A stretch of DNA of 5,967 bases from UBA10002 sp964373775 (lineage in GTDB: Bacteria > Patescibacteriota > Minisyncoccia > Phycocordibacterales > UBA10002): contig CAYJWA010000044.1 in assembly GCA_964373775.1 (NCBI GenBank), positions 1 through 5,967 on the forward strand. Direction: 5' to 3'. Position numbers and translations under genes: made by a program. The notes under the pieces are model-generated. The model had not been told where the DNA came from. It worked only from the letters and a program-made list of their open reading frames with translations, and did no database searches. This document shows, piece after piece, positions 1 to 5,551 of the stretch (position 1 is the stretch's first letter; every line of letters starts with the position of its first letter).

Positions 1-1
1 A

Positions 2-820
2 AATCAAAATCAAAATAACGCCCGTCCATCGGGCCAGGACGCGGCTGGCTCCGCGCAAAGGGTTTCAGAACGGCTACAGGCGCTTCGGGAAAAGCGCATC
101 AAGGAAATGGAGGAACTGTTAGCGGAACTCAAACGGACCTACCAGAGCTGGCGTTCAGTCCCGGCGAAGGTAGATGTTCCTTGCGAGTTTCATATATTCC
201 TGCCCAAAGCGGGAGTAGTTATAGAGCCGACAAAAGGCGCATTGCGCACCTTCATTTGGGACCCGTGCACTAACAGGCCGCTCGGACGGGAGACATTCGT
301 CGTGCCGCATTGGGAAGATGGGCAACCCATCCAACTTCTCAATGTAGAAGGCAGAAAAACCCTTCTTATTACCGGGGCAGTGCATCGCACGAAGATTGAG
401 GTTCCAGAAGACCCGCTCGACTGGATGCCAGACCCAACCGGTGAACTTCAATCGGTGTACGGAAGTGGATTCATGACCTTTGACCCGAGGGACTTCTTCA
501 TGGGACATGTTGACCACGCATTCGGCGGCATGCACCTAGAGCCGCGCTTGTCGGTTGATTACGCCCTCTGTTTGTTGAACGCGGCGTTCGGTGATTTTAC
601 GCTGTGGCGGCATGCACTGGTTGTACTTTCAATGAAGGTTGAGTCCAAGTCCAAAAAGAAGGGCGACCGGAAAAATCTGGAAGCGTTGGCACGCGCTGGA
701 CTGGTGCACAAATACACCATGGGGCTTTGCACGGTGTTTTCTGCAAAGCAGATTAGGCAGGGACGCATGAGTGATCGTTCCAAACGTCCCCGGCTCACCG
801 TCGTGTTTCCAGGACAGTAA
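2..820 (+). CDS. Unrecognised protein, N-terminus beyond the left edge
   Basis: I do not recognise this protein and assign no function. An ATG at 107 would give 237 aa, but the same frame is open without a stop back to position 2. The upstream 35 codons read like real protein: an Asn/Gln-rich stretch (NQNQNN), then a small-residue linker, then a charged run that continues smoothly into MEELLAELKR after the ATG. Together these form a plausible amphipathic helix or coiled coil. The AAGGAA before the ATG at 107 is too close to serve as a ribosome binding site, so I infer that the true start is left of the window. The visible part is 272 aa. The rest looks soluble, with no signal peptide or membrane segment. 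It has Trp/Pro-rich stretches, a lysine-rich patch (KSKKKGDRKN) near residue 182 counted from the 107 ATG, and a basic C-terminus. The stop at 818-820 is followed directly by a hairpin element that also follows the next gene. Confidence 0.72.
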   Translation, partial: NQNQNNARPSGQDAAGSAQRVSERLQALREKRIKEMEELLAELKRTYQSWRSVPAKVDVPCEFHIFLPKAGVVIEPTKGALRTFIWDPCTNRPLGRETFVVPHWEDGQPIQLLNVEGRKTLLITGAVHRTKIEVPEDPLDWMPDPTGELQSVYGSGFMTFDPRDFFMGHVDHAFGGMHLEPRLSVDYALCLLNAAFGDFTLWRHALVVLSMKVESKSKKKGDRKNLEALARAGLVHKYTMGLCTVFSAKQIRQGRMSDRSKRPRLTVVFPGQ

Positions 821-823
821 TTT

Positions 824-860
824 CAATCGGCTTTCGGGAATGTGCACTACAAACATTCCC
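824..860 (+). repeat. Post-stop hairpin element, copy 1
   Basis: The element begins 3 nt after the stop of the first gene. It consists of CAATCGGCTTT (824-834) and then a perfect 8-bp stem, GGGAATGT (836-843) with ACATTCCC (853-860), around a 9-nt loop GCACTACAA. The same arrangement is found at 1922-1962 after the second gene. There the loop is GCCTTACAA and one stem pair is changed to a G-U pair. Conservation of both sequence and pairing suggests a shared 3'-UTR element rather than chance. Confidence 0.75.
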
Positions 861-869
861 TACTTTTTT
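836..869 (+). terminator. Possible intrinsic terminator after the first gene
   Basis: The 8-bp stem of the repeat element (836-860) is followed by TACTTTTTT (861-869), which would give a U-rich tail. The stem is only moderately GC-rich and the U-run is offset by three bases, so termination may be partial. Confidence 0.5.
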
Positions 870-920
870 GAGTCCGAGAGTGAAAGATTCTCGCGGATTC
901 ATAGAGTGAAGTATATTCTA

Positions 921-952
921 ATGTTCTTGAGAACATCAGAACAACAAGTTCT
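921..952. promoter_or_regulatory. Cluster of four GTTCT/AGAAC half-sites, possible operator
   Basis: ATGTTCT (921-927) and AGAACAT (930-936) form a 7-bp inverted repeat with a 2-nt centre. AGAAC (938-942) and GTTCT (948-952) form a second inverted repeat in the opposite order with a 5-nt centre. A weak TATATT (912-917) lies just upstream and could be a -10 box. The cluster lies 53 nt before the ATG at 1006. A dimeric repressor site is one reading; alternating RNA hairpins in the 5' leader is another. Confidence 0.4.
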
Positions 953-1005
953 TTGCAAAAAGTGTTCATAGCGTTTTGTTTCCGACAATTCGGCGGCAGA
1001 GCGCT

Positions 1006-1917
1006 ATGAATACTACAAACCAAAATCCGGAAGTCGCCACCGGAAATCAAGTTGGCGACACGACTGAAACCTTCACCCATGCGCATGCGGAAGCGCATGC
1101 CCCGATTAAGGGGCCGTCGTTCCAGACGGCTTACTGCAACACCGGGTACCGACACGATAACGGTCCGGCGTGGAACAGCCGGCCCGACTACGCGGCGTTT
1201 GAGACGCCGTTCGGCAAAATCCGAGTCGGGTCGCATCCTCTAAACATGTACGGTTACCCGTTTTCGCTCGGGGACCGTATTAGCGCGCAGGGTGGTGCAA
1301 GCGTGCGGGTTATCACACCCGCGTCGCCGGCTCCGAATCCCGCCAATCCCATTCCTCACGGTGAAGTGTATGTGCTCGGCACTCACTCTTACCACAGCGA
1401 AAAGGCGGGGGAGACGGACGGGCTGGTTGAGGTAACGCTCGACCAAGCACTCCTCAATCTCCTTCCGGTCGCCGAGGCCGCTCTCTCTGCAGGAGCGCAG
1501 TTAATCACGCTCTGCTATACGCGGAGCTTCGCTCCGGCGCTTCAGTACACTCTTCCCCGCGATGCGGGCGAGGATGTCCGGGAAGCCGTGAAAGGCGCGA
1601 TTGACGCGGCATGGAAGGCGCTTCCGAAAGCACCGGAAGAATCGGTGGAGCATCCGGCACTCCCCGGTGTAAAAGTGCCACCGGAAATGGCGCGTGTTCT
1701 TGACGCTCGCGGTATCCGCGAGGTCTCGCGGTGCATTTGGGAAGGGAAGGGCGGCTCCGAGGTGAGCGCCTGGGTCGACACCCTCTCCGATGACCAACTC
1801 GACTGGGTTTGTGCCCATGTCGCTCCGGGGAACAAGGTTTGGGAGGATGTGCAGGAGGAGAGGAAATGGCTCAAGGCGAAATGGAGCGGGAAACCGTTCC
1901 CCGCCGCAACGGGATAG
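1006..1917 (+). CDS. Unrecognised 303-aa protein
   Basis: I do not recognise this protein. An in-frame TTG at 976 would add ten residues, but I prefer the ATG at 1006. The extension looks unremarkable and neither start has a clear ribosome binding site. The first 35 or so residues are polar and low in complexity (MNTTNQNPEV) and contain a short His/Ala run (HAHAEAHA, about residues 25-32). The middle, about 36-190, is rich in Gly, Pro and aromatics and probably forms a beta-rich soluble domain. It includes a proline-rich stretch (ASPAPNPANPIP). The C-terminal third is helical and charged, with several Trp residues (WKALPK, WVDTLSDDQLDWV, ERKWLKAKWSGK). There is no signal peptide, transmembrane segment or recognised catalytic motif. 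The Asn/Gln-rich N-terminal region and the shared 3' element suggest that this gene and the one before it belong to one group, although their bodies show no obvious similarity by eye. Confidence 0.75.
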   Translation: MNTTNQNPEVATGNQVGDTTETFTHAHAEAHAPIKGPSFQTAYCNTGYRHDNGPAWNSRPDYAAFETPFGKIRVGSHPLNMYGYPFSLGDRISAQGGASVRVITPASPAPNPANPIPHGEVYVLGTHSYHSEKAGETDGLVEVTLDQALLNLLPVAEAALSAGAQLITLCYTRSFAPALQYTLPRDAGEDVREAVKGAIDAAWKALPKAPEESVEHPALPGVKVPPEMARVLDARGIREVSRCIWEGKGGSEVSAWVDTLSDDQLDWVCAHVAPGNKVWEDVQEERKWLKAKWSGKPFPAATG

Positions 1918-1921
1918 GCCG

Positions 1922-1962
1922 CAATCGGCTTTTGGGTGGGAATGTGCCTTACAAACATTTCC
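1922..1962 (+). repeat. Post-stop hairpin element, copy 2
   Basis: This second copy of the element at 824-860 begins 4 nt after the stop of the second gene. CAATCGGCTTT (1922-1932) is identical to copy 1. It is followed by the stem GGGAATGT (1938-1945) with ACATTTCC (1955-1962) around the loop GCCTTACAA. The single stem difference from copy 1 turns a G-C pair into G-U (1940 with 1960), so pairing is kept. In this copy GCCG (1918-1921) can also pair with CGGC (1926-1929). Confidence 0.75.
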
Positions 1963-1997
1963 AAACGCCCGCAGCAATGCAGGCGTTTTTTTATTTT
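1963..1997 (+). terminator. Intrinsic terminator after the second gene
   Basis: AAACGCC (1963-1969) pairs with GGCGTTT (1982-1988). After a C-A mismatch the stem continues as GCA with TGC, closed by a GCAA tetraloop (1974-1977). The tail is a long T-rich run reaching 1998. This is a typical rho-independent terminator for plus-strand transcription. It lies at the convergent junction with ruvB. In the minus direction the stem is followed by only three T residues, so it should work poorly for ruvB. Confidence 0.85.
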
Positions 1998-3020
1998 TCA
2001 CACCAGCGTCTGCTTCACCCCCCGCACATGCTCGTACGCCTTCGGGGTGGCGCGGCGGCCGCGCGGGGTGCGCTCCAGAAGACCGAGCTGAATGAGATAG
2101 GGCTCATGCACTTCTTCAATGGTCGCCTCTTCTTCGGAGAGCGCGGCGCCAAGGGTGTTGAGTCCAACCGGTCCACCCCCGAACTTTTCAATGAGGACGG
2201 TAAGAAGCGCGCGGTCAGAGGGATGAAGCCCGAGTTCATCAACGCCGAGGAGTTGCAATGCTTCTATCACGGACTCTTTTGTCAGTTTACTCCGTTTGAT
2301 TTGCGCAAAGTCGCGGGCGCGTTTCAGTAAATAGTTCGCGGTGCGCGGCGTAAAGCGGCTCCGAGTCGCAATCTCTCGCAAAGCTCCGTCTTGCGACTCC
2401 ACGCCAAGGATTTTGGCGGAACGCTTTAGGATTTTCTCAATCTCGTCTTCGCTGTAGTACTCAAGCCGAAATGTGCCGCCGGAAAAACGGGAGCGAAGCG
2501 GCGCAGAGAGAAGCGCAATGCGCGTGGTTGCGGCAATGAGCGTGAACGGCGGAAGTTCCAACTGTACGGTGCGGGCAGAGGGACCTTTGCCGATAATAAT
2601 ATCCAGCCGTCCTGACTCCATTGCCGGGTACAGCACCTCTTCTATCTGTTTGGAAAGGCGGTGCGCCTCGTCAATGAAGAGGATGTCGTTGTTTCCGAGG
2701 TTGGTGAGAATCGCCGCGAGGTCGCCCACTCGTTCAATCGCGGGACCAGAAGTAATTTTTATCTGGACATTCAGCTCTTTCGCAATGAGATACGCGAGCG
2801 TGGTCTTTCCCAGTCCCGGCGGACCGTAAAAAAGGAGATGCTCCGGCGCATGTTCGCGCTCCCGGGCCGCCTGAAGCAGGATGCCCAGATTCTCTTTGAT
2901 ATTTTGCTGGCCGATGTACTCATCCCAGCGCGACGGCCGCAGAGTTTGGTCTAGAAATATCTCTTTTTCTTCTTTTCCCCGCGCCGCGAGCGGCTCTTTT
3001 TTGTCCTGTTTTCTCGGCAT
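1998..3020 (-). CDS. ruvB: Holliday junction branch-migration ATPase RuvB
   Basis: RuvB is the hexameric AAA+ motor that, loaded by RuvA, drives branch migration of Holliday junctions in recombinational repair. The 340-aa product has the usual family length. In this numbering the motifs are Walker A GPPGLGKTT (about 66-74), Walker B DILFIDEAH (112-120), sensor 1 AATTR (163-167), the arginine finger in APLRSRF (R176) and sensor 2 FTPRTAN (R226). They are followed by the C-terminal winged-helix DNA-binding domain with FGGGPVGL and RTPRGR (about 317-322). All catalytic positions I can check are intact. I chose the ATG at 3020. An in-frame TTG at 3044 would add eight residues before the usual basic N-terminal tail. 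No Shine-Dalgarno sequence precedes either start. The nearest neighbours are not ruvA or ruvC. The gene converges with the second unknown gene and diverges from the candidate noncoding RNA. Confidence 0.97.
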   Translation of the reverse strand: MPRKQDKKEPLAARGKEEKEIFLDQTLRPSRWDEYIGQQNIKENLGILLQAAREREHAPEHLLFYGPPGLGKTTLAYLIAKELNVQIKITSGPAIERVGDLAAILTNLGNNDILFIDEAHRLSKQIEEVLYPAMESGRLDIIIGKGPSARTVQLELPPFTLIAATTRIALLSAPLRSRFSGGTFRLEYYSEDEIEKILKRSAKILGVESQDGALREIATRSRFTPRTANYLLKRARDFAQIKRSKLTKESVIEALQLLGVDELGLHPSDRALLTVLIEKFGGGPVGLNTLGAALSEEEATIEEVHEPYLIQLGLLERTPRGRRATPKAYEHVRGVKQTLV

Positions 3021-3047
3021 AGATACGGATGCGAAACTTCTCAAAGG

Positions 3048-3076
3048 TTGACACCAGAATCATTATATGCTATGCT
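3048..3076 (+). promoter_or_regulatory. Strong promoter for the candidate noncoding RNA
   Basis: A perfect -35 box TTGACA (3048-3053) is followed by a spacer of exactly 17 bp and TATGCT (3071-3076). The -10 box is preceded by TGC, giving an extended -10. The predicted start is about 3083. No convincing protein gene follows on the plus strand, which supports a noncoding transcript. Confidence 0.8.
3062..3067 (-). promoter_or_regulatory. Probable ruvB -10 box
   Basis: The minus strand reads TATAAT from 3067 to 3062, which predicts a start near 3055 and a leader of about 35 nt to the ruvB ATG. No good -35 box is visible at the expected distance. The hexamer lies inside the spacer of the plus-strand promoter at 3048-3076, so the two divergent promoters would compete for polymerase. 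Confidence 0.5.
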
Positions 3077-3082
3077 ATCGTT

Positions 3083-3364
3083 CTCGAGAGTGGAGTAATC
3101 AGAACCGGGAAGTTTTTTGCCTCCGAGTTCCGGAGGATACAAACCTCTAAGCAATCCCCAGCACATTCTTCATTTCAACAGGGTTCGACCTTTTTGAAGC
3201 CTCTCGGTCGAACCTTGAGCTCCCGTTGGAATTGAGAATGTGCTGGGTCAAACATTCTTCCGAGGATGTTTTGGAGTCCGTTTCGGCGGACCCTCTGCAA
3301 CACTCCTTAGGATTTATGTTAACTTTTGGTACACGCTATTGAAAGTTTGATTGCTTAGAGATTT
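3083..3364 (+). ncRNA. Candidate structured noncoding RNA, family unassigned
   Basis: The region downstream of the strong promoter folds into an extensive nested structure. CTCTAAGCAATC (3145-3156) pairs perfectly with 3349-3360, and AAA (3141-3143) with TTT (3362-3364) extends this helix past one mismatch. Inside it, 3157-3169 pairs with 3235-3247 (13 bp), and this continues as 3170-3179 with 3225-3234, giving 23 positions with one mismatch and two wobble pairs. That helix is capped by GGTTCGACC (3182-3190) with GGTCGAACC (3206-3214). Three more hairpins follow inside the domain: 3250-3271 (tetraloop), 3276-3291 (GTCCG/CGGAC) and 3321-3347 (AACTTT/AAAGTT). The 5' leader has its own hairpin, CCTCCG/CGGAGG (3120-3136). 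CGAGAG (3085-3090) could also pair with CTCTCG (3201-3206) as a pseudoknot. I searched by eye for RNase P, tmRNA, SRP, 6S and T-box consensus motifs and found none. The 3' end is uncertain, with T-runs at 3376-3380 and 3396-3400 as possible end points. Confidence 0.68.
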
Positions 3365-3489
3365 CTGTCCTTCGCTTTTTATACTACCTTCCGTCTTTTT
3401 GCGCGCAACAGGGGATAGGGGAGTGCGGCACTAAAAATCCCGTAAGTCAATCAGCAAAGTATCGAGCACCGATTCAAAATTAATTTCGA

Positions 3490-3534
3490 ATACCAAATAT
3501 CGCATATCGAAAGATACCGAATACCGAATATCAA
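3490..3534. repeat. Six degenerate 7-bp repeats (ATAYCRM-type)
   Basis: The units are ATACCAA (3490), ATATCGC (3497), ATATCGA (3504), then a 3-nt AAG break, ATACCGA (3514), ATACCGA (3521) and ATATCAA (3528). They have a 7-bp period and follow directly from the left arm of the inverted repeat. Units this short, without spacers, are not a CRISPR array. Confidence 0.65.
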
Positions 3535-3634
3535 AACAGAAGAAAGCGCAGATCCCGTTTCTTGTTTTCTGTATCGTTTACTTCTTCTTTTTCGAGATTC
3601 GACTCGCCTCGCTGAAGCTCCCGCCTGCACTCCT

Positions 3635-3662
3635 GTCTGCGTGCGGACGCGCACAGGCAGAC
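3635..3662. repeat. GC-rich hairpin downstream of the pilB-like gene
   Basis: GTCTGC (3635-3640) pairs with GCAGAC (3657-3662). The inner stem GTGCG (3641-3645) pairs with CGCAC (3650-3654) around a GACG loop, with an AG bulge. It lies 44 nt beyond the stop of the minus-strand ATPase gene and could slow or end that transcript. It lacks a clean T-run in the minus direction, so I do not call it an intrinsic terminator. Confidence 0.5.
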
Positions 3663-3705
3663 CGCGAGCGGGCAGGTCGGCGAAGCGGGAATAAGATATT
3701 CGAAA

Positions 3706-5388
3706 TTAATCTGCGGTAAGGTCAATGACTCTCTCTAGCTCCTGAAGCGAGGTTACCCCAGTCAGCACCTTTAGTATCCCGTCCTGTTGCATGGTGGGAA
3801 GGCCTTGCGGTACTGCGGCGAGCGCGATTTCGCGCTCGCTCGAGTTCTCTCGCACGACTTTTTCTATTGTTCCGTCCGAAAGAATCGCCTCATAAATGCC
3901 GATGCGACCTTTATAGCCGGTTCCGTTGCACTTCCCGCACCCTTTTGGACGCCACATCTTCCCTGGGTTTGCGGGTGCGTCTCCCGGCGGAAGACGGGCA
4001 AGAATTCGTCCCATAAGCGCTTTTTCTTTCTGCGGAATAACGATCTCCTCTTTGCACTGCGGACACAGTTTGCGCACGAGCCGCTGCGCCATTGCAACAT
4101 TAATCGCCGAAGTAATGACTTTAGGGTCCACGCCGAGGTCAACGAGGCGGGGAAATGTGCCGGCTGCGTTGTTGGTGTGAAGTGTGGAGAAGACGAGGTG
4201 CCCGGTGAGCGAGGCGTTAATCGCAATCCCCGCGGTTTCTTTGTCTCGGATTTCGCCGACCATGATGACATCAGGGTCTTGCCGGAGCGCGGAGCGCAGG
4301 CCCGACGCAAAGGTGTACTGTTTTTCCGCCTCCACCTGCGTCTGCACAATGCCGGGCAGGTGATATTCTATGGGGTCTTCAATCGTGATAATTTTCACTC
4401 CGGGCGTGTGAGTTCTGCGGAGGAATGCATAGAGAGTTGTTGTTTTCCCGGAGCCCGTGGGACCTGTTGTGAGAAGCATGCCGTTTGGTTTTGCAATCTC
4501 GCGCAGAAGAGCGGCAAGAATCTTCGGCTGCATTCCGAGTTCTTCTAGCGGGACAGAAATTGACTTCGGGTTCAAGAGTCGCAGCACGATTGCCTCGCCG
4601 TACGCGCCAGGCAGTACGGACGCGCGAATTTCAATCGCCCCCTCCGCAAGAGTAATGCTGAAGCGGCCGTCTTGCGCCGCGCTTTTTATATTGAGTTTGA
4701 GTCCCGCGAGAAGCTTCAGCCGTGAGTTAACGAGCCCGTAGGTCGCGCGGTCAAAGGTGAGGACATCTTGTAGGATTCCGTCCAACCGGAAGCGCAGCCG
4801 CACATACCCTTCTTCCGGCTCCATATGCATGTCGGATGCGTCAAGCGCGATGGCGGCGCCGAGAATCGTCTCCAGGAGCCGGGAGATACGGTTTGCCTCT
4901 TTTGAGGCGAGAATCTCTGTGATATGCGGGGTAACATCAGAAAGCGCGTGTATCTTTTTTGCCGCGGCGCCGATTGCCTCTTGGCCTACCGTGACCGCGC
5001 CGCCCGGCGTCAGGGCGGCAAAGGAGAGTTCCTTGTAATGACTCCATGCTTTTTCCAAACTCCGCGTGGATGCCTGAGAGACGGTGACAGCGAATCCCGC
5101 TTCTTCCAGTTTTTTGAGCGCCGTCTTGGTTTCCGGAGTGTGCGGGGAGAATACCGCGACTCCCACTTTTTTTCCGGTGATGGCAAAGGGAGCGACCTTC
5201 GCGCTCCGCGCCTCGGTTTCCGGAACAAGCCGGAGCGCATCCGTCTCAATCGGGAGCGGAATAAGGTCAATGTAAGGGAGACCGTTTTTCTCCGCGAGGA
5301 GTTGCATCAAGTCTTCCTCTTCCTTCTGCCGCACCTCGGCAAGTTCTTTTTCCTCTTTGTCATCCGCGAACTGAATCATGTCTGACAT
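3706..5388 (-). CDS. pilB: Type IV pilus / type II secretion assembly ATPase (PilB/GspE family)
   Basis: This is a cytoplasmic hexameric ATPase that powers pilus extension or pseudopilus assembly at the inner face of the membrane. The 560-aa product has an N-terminal GspE/MshE-N-like domain (about 25-125) after an acidic helical start. The C-terminal ATPase core contains Walker A GPTGSGKTTT (309-318), the Asp box TIEDPIEYH (335-343), Walker B DPDVIMVGEI (371-380) and the His box TGHLVFSTLH (395-404). A tetracysteine zinc site is formed by CPQC (C442, C445) and CGKC (C484, C487). The zinc site and long N-terminus favour PilB/GspE over the retraction ATPase PilT. By sequence alone PilB and GspE cannot be separated, and no pilin, pilC or pilM gene is in view. 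The ATG at 5388 is the longest start. The promoter position suggests that the ATG of Met4 (5379-5377) may be the real start, on a leaderless mRNA. The gene is divergent from tsaE. Confidence 0.95.
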   Translation of the reverse strand: MSDMIQFADDKEEKELAEVRQKEEEDLMQLLAEKNGLPYIDLIPLPIETDALRLVPETEARSAKVAPFAITGKKVGVAVFSPHTPETKTALKKLEEAGFAVTVSQASTRSLEKAWSHYKELSFAALTPGGAVTVGQEAIGAAAKKIHALSDVTPHITEILASKEANRISRLLETILGAAIALDASDMHMEPEEGYVRLRFRLDGILQDVLTFDRATYGLVNSRLKLLAGLKLNIKSAAQDGRFSITLAEGAIEIRASVLPGAYGEAIVLRLLNPKSISVPLEELGMQPKILAALLREIAKPNGMLLTTGPTGSGKTTTLYAFLRRTHTPGVKIITIEDPIEYHLPGIVQTQVEAEKQYTFASGLRSALRQDPDVIMVGEIRDKETAGIAINASLTGHLVFSTLHTNNAAGTFPRLVDLGVDPKVITSAINVAMAQRLVRKLCPQCKEEIVIPQKEKALMGRILARLPPGDAPANPGKMWRPKGCGKCNGTGYKGRIGIYEAILSDGTIEKVVRENSSEREIALAAVPQGLPTMQQDGILKVLTGVTSLQELERVIDLTAD

Positions 5389-5395
5389 TATATCA
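5387..5395 (-). promoter_or_regulatory. Extended -10 promoter of the pilB-like gene
   Basis: The minus strand reads TGA-TATAAT, with the hexamer from 5392 to 5387 overlapping the first ATG. Transcription would begin at about 5380-5379, which is the second in-frame ATG (Met4). No -35 match and no ribosome binding site is visible. This favours a leaderless mRNA and a 557-aa protein. Confidence 0.6.
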
Positions 5396-5403
5396 AAGAA
5401 AAT

Positions 5404-5530
5404 AGGTTAAGGTTAGGATGCCTGAATGCCTGCCCGCCAAAGGCTTGGCGCAGGCGGGGGTTAGGGCTAATGGTTAAGAATTTTTCCTAACCCGAACCTT
5501 ATTGCCAAACTGGCTTCTCAACCTCAACCT
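5404..5530. repeat. Nested inverted repeats of GGTTAGG type around a GC-rich palindrome
   Basis: The outer arms are GGTTAAGGTT (5405-5414) and AACCTCAACC (5520-5529), matching at 9 of 10 positions. Next are GGGTTAGG (5458-5465) and CCTAACCC (5486-5493), an exact 8-bp pair. Between the left outer arm and these lies a hairpin at 5428-5455: GCCTG plus CGCCAA pairs with TTGGCG plus CAGGC, with a 2-nt bulge and an AGGC tetraloop. The array fills most of the region between the two divergent genes. Confidence 0.6.
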
Positions 5531-5536
5531 TTCTTG

Positions 5537-5545
5537 TGCTAGAAT
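5537..5545 (+). promoter_or_regulatory. Extended -10 promoter of tsaE, leaderless arrangement
   Basis: TGC-TAGAAT (5537-5545) is followed by CCCGCT and then the ATG at 5552. A start seven bases after the hexamer falls on the A of the ATG. There is no ribosome binding site and no clear -35 box. A leaderless mRNA is the simplest reading. Confidence 0.65.
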
Positions 5546-5551
5546 CCCGCT

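Larger units (their letters stand above)
3479..3710. repeat. 232-bp block bounded by a 14-bp inverted repeat
   Basis: ATTAATTTCGAATA (3479-3492) and its exact reverse complement (3697-3710) bound this stretch. The right arm covers the stop codon of the pilB-like gene (3706-3708). Inside are the 7-bp repeats at 3490-3534 and a GC-rich hairpin at 3635-3662. No transposase is encoded, so a MITE-like or other non-autonomous interspersed element is possible. A flanking target-site duplication is not evident. No credible protein gene is seen from 3365 to 3705. Confidence 0.55.

Noticed and set aside
847..1236. Minus-strand open frame of 129 codons across the intergenic region and the start of the second gene
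   Set aside because: It is antisense to the better-supported plus-strand gene, crosses the repeat hairpin and operator-like cluster, and has an Arg-rich, frame-shadow composition.
824..1962. Integron attC sites after each gene
   Set aside because: The hairpins lack the RYYYAAC/GTTRRRY core arrangement and no integrase is in view.
1501..2001. Minus-strand open frame of 166 codons
   Set aside because: It is antisense to the second unknown gene, runs through its terminator and has low-complexity shadow composition.
1809..2330. Plus-strand open frame of 173 codons
   Set aside because: It crosses the strong terminator at 1963-1997 and is antisense to ruvB.
3029..3235. Plus-strand open frame of 68 codons over the promoter and RNA region
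   Set aside because: It begins upstream of the promoter that would have to transcribe it, and its sequence is better explained by the base-paired RNA structure.
3083..3364. RNase P RNA, tmRNA, SRP RNA, 6S RNA or T-box
   Set aside because: CAGAACCGGG (3100-3109) resembles part of the RNase P 3' core and GGTTCGACC resembles a T-arm. They are in the wrong order or context, and the other consensus blocks are missing. A divergent member cannot be excluded without a covariance-model search.
3490..3534. CRISPR array
   Set aside because: The units are 7 bp with no unique spacers.
3451..3725. Minus-strand open frames over the repeat block
   Set aside because: Their translations come from heptamer repeats and the GC hairpin, and no start signals are present.
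3787..4548. Plus-strand open frame of 253 codons antisense to the ATPase gene
   Set aside because: It lies opposite an intact PilB/GspE core with all motifs. The composition is that of a shadow frame, with many Cys and Arg.
5404..5530. Telomere-like repeat or chromosome end
   Set aside because: The GGTTAGG units are few, irregular and in both orientations, and lie between two intact divergent genes.
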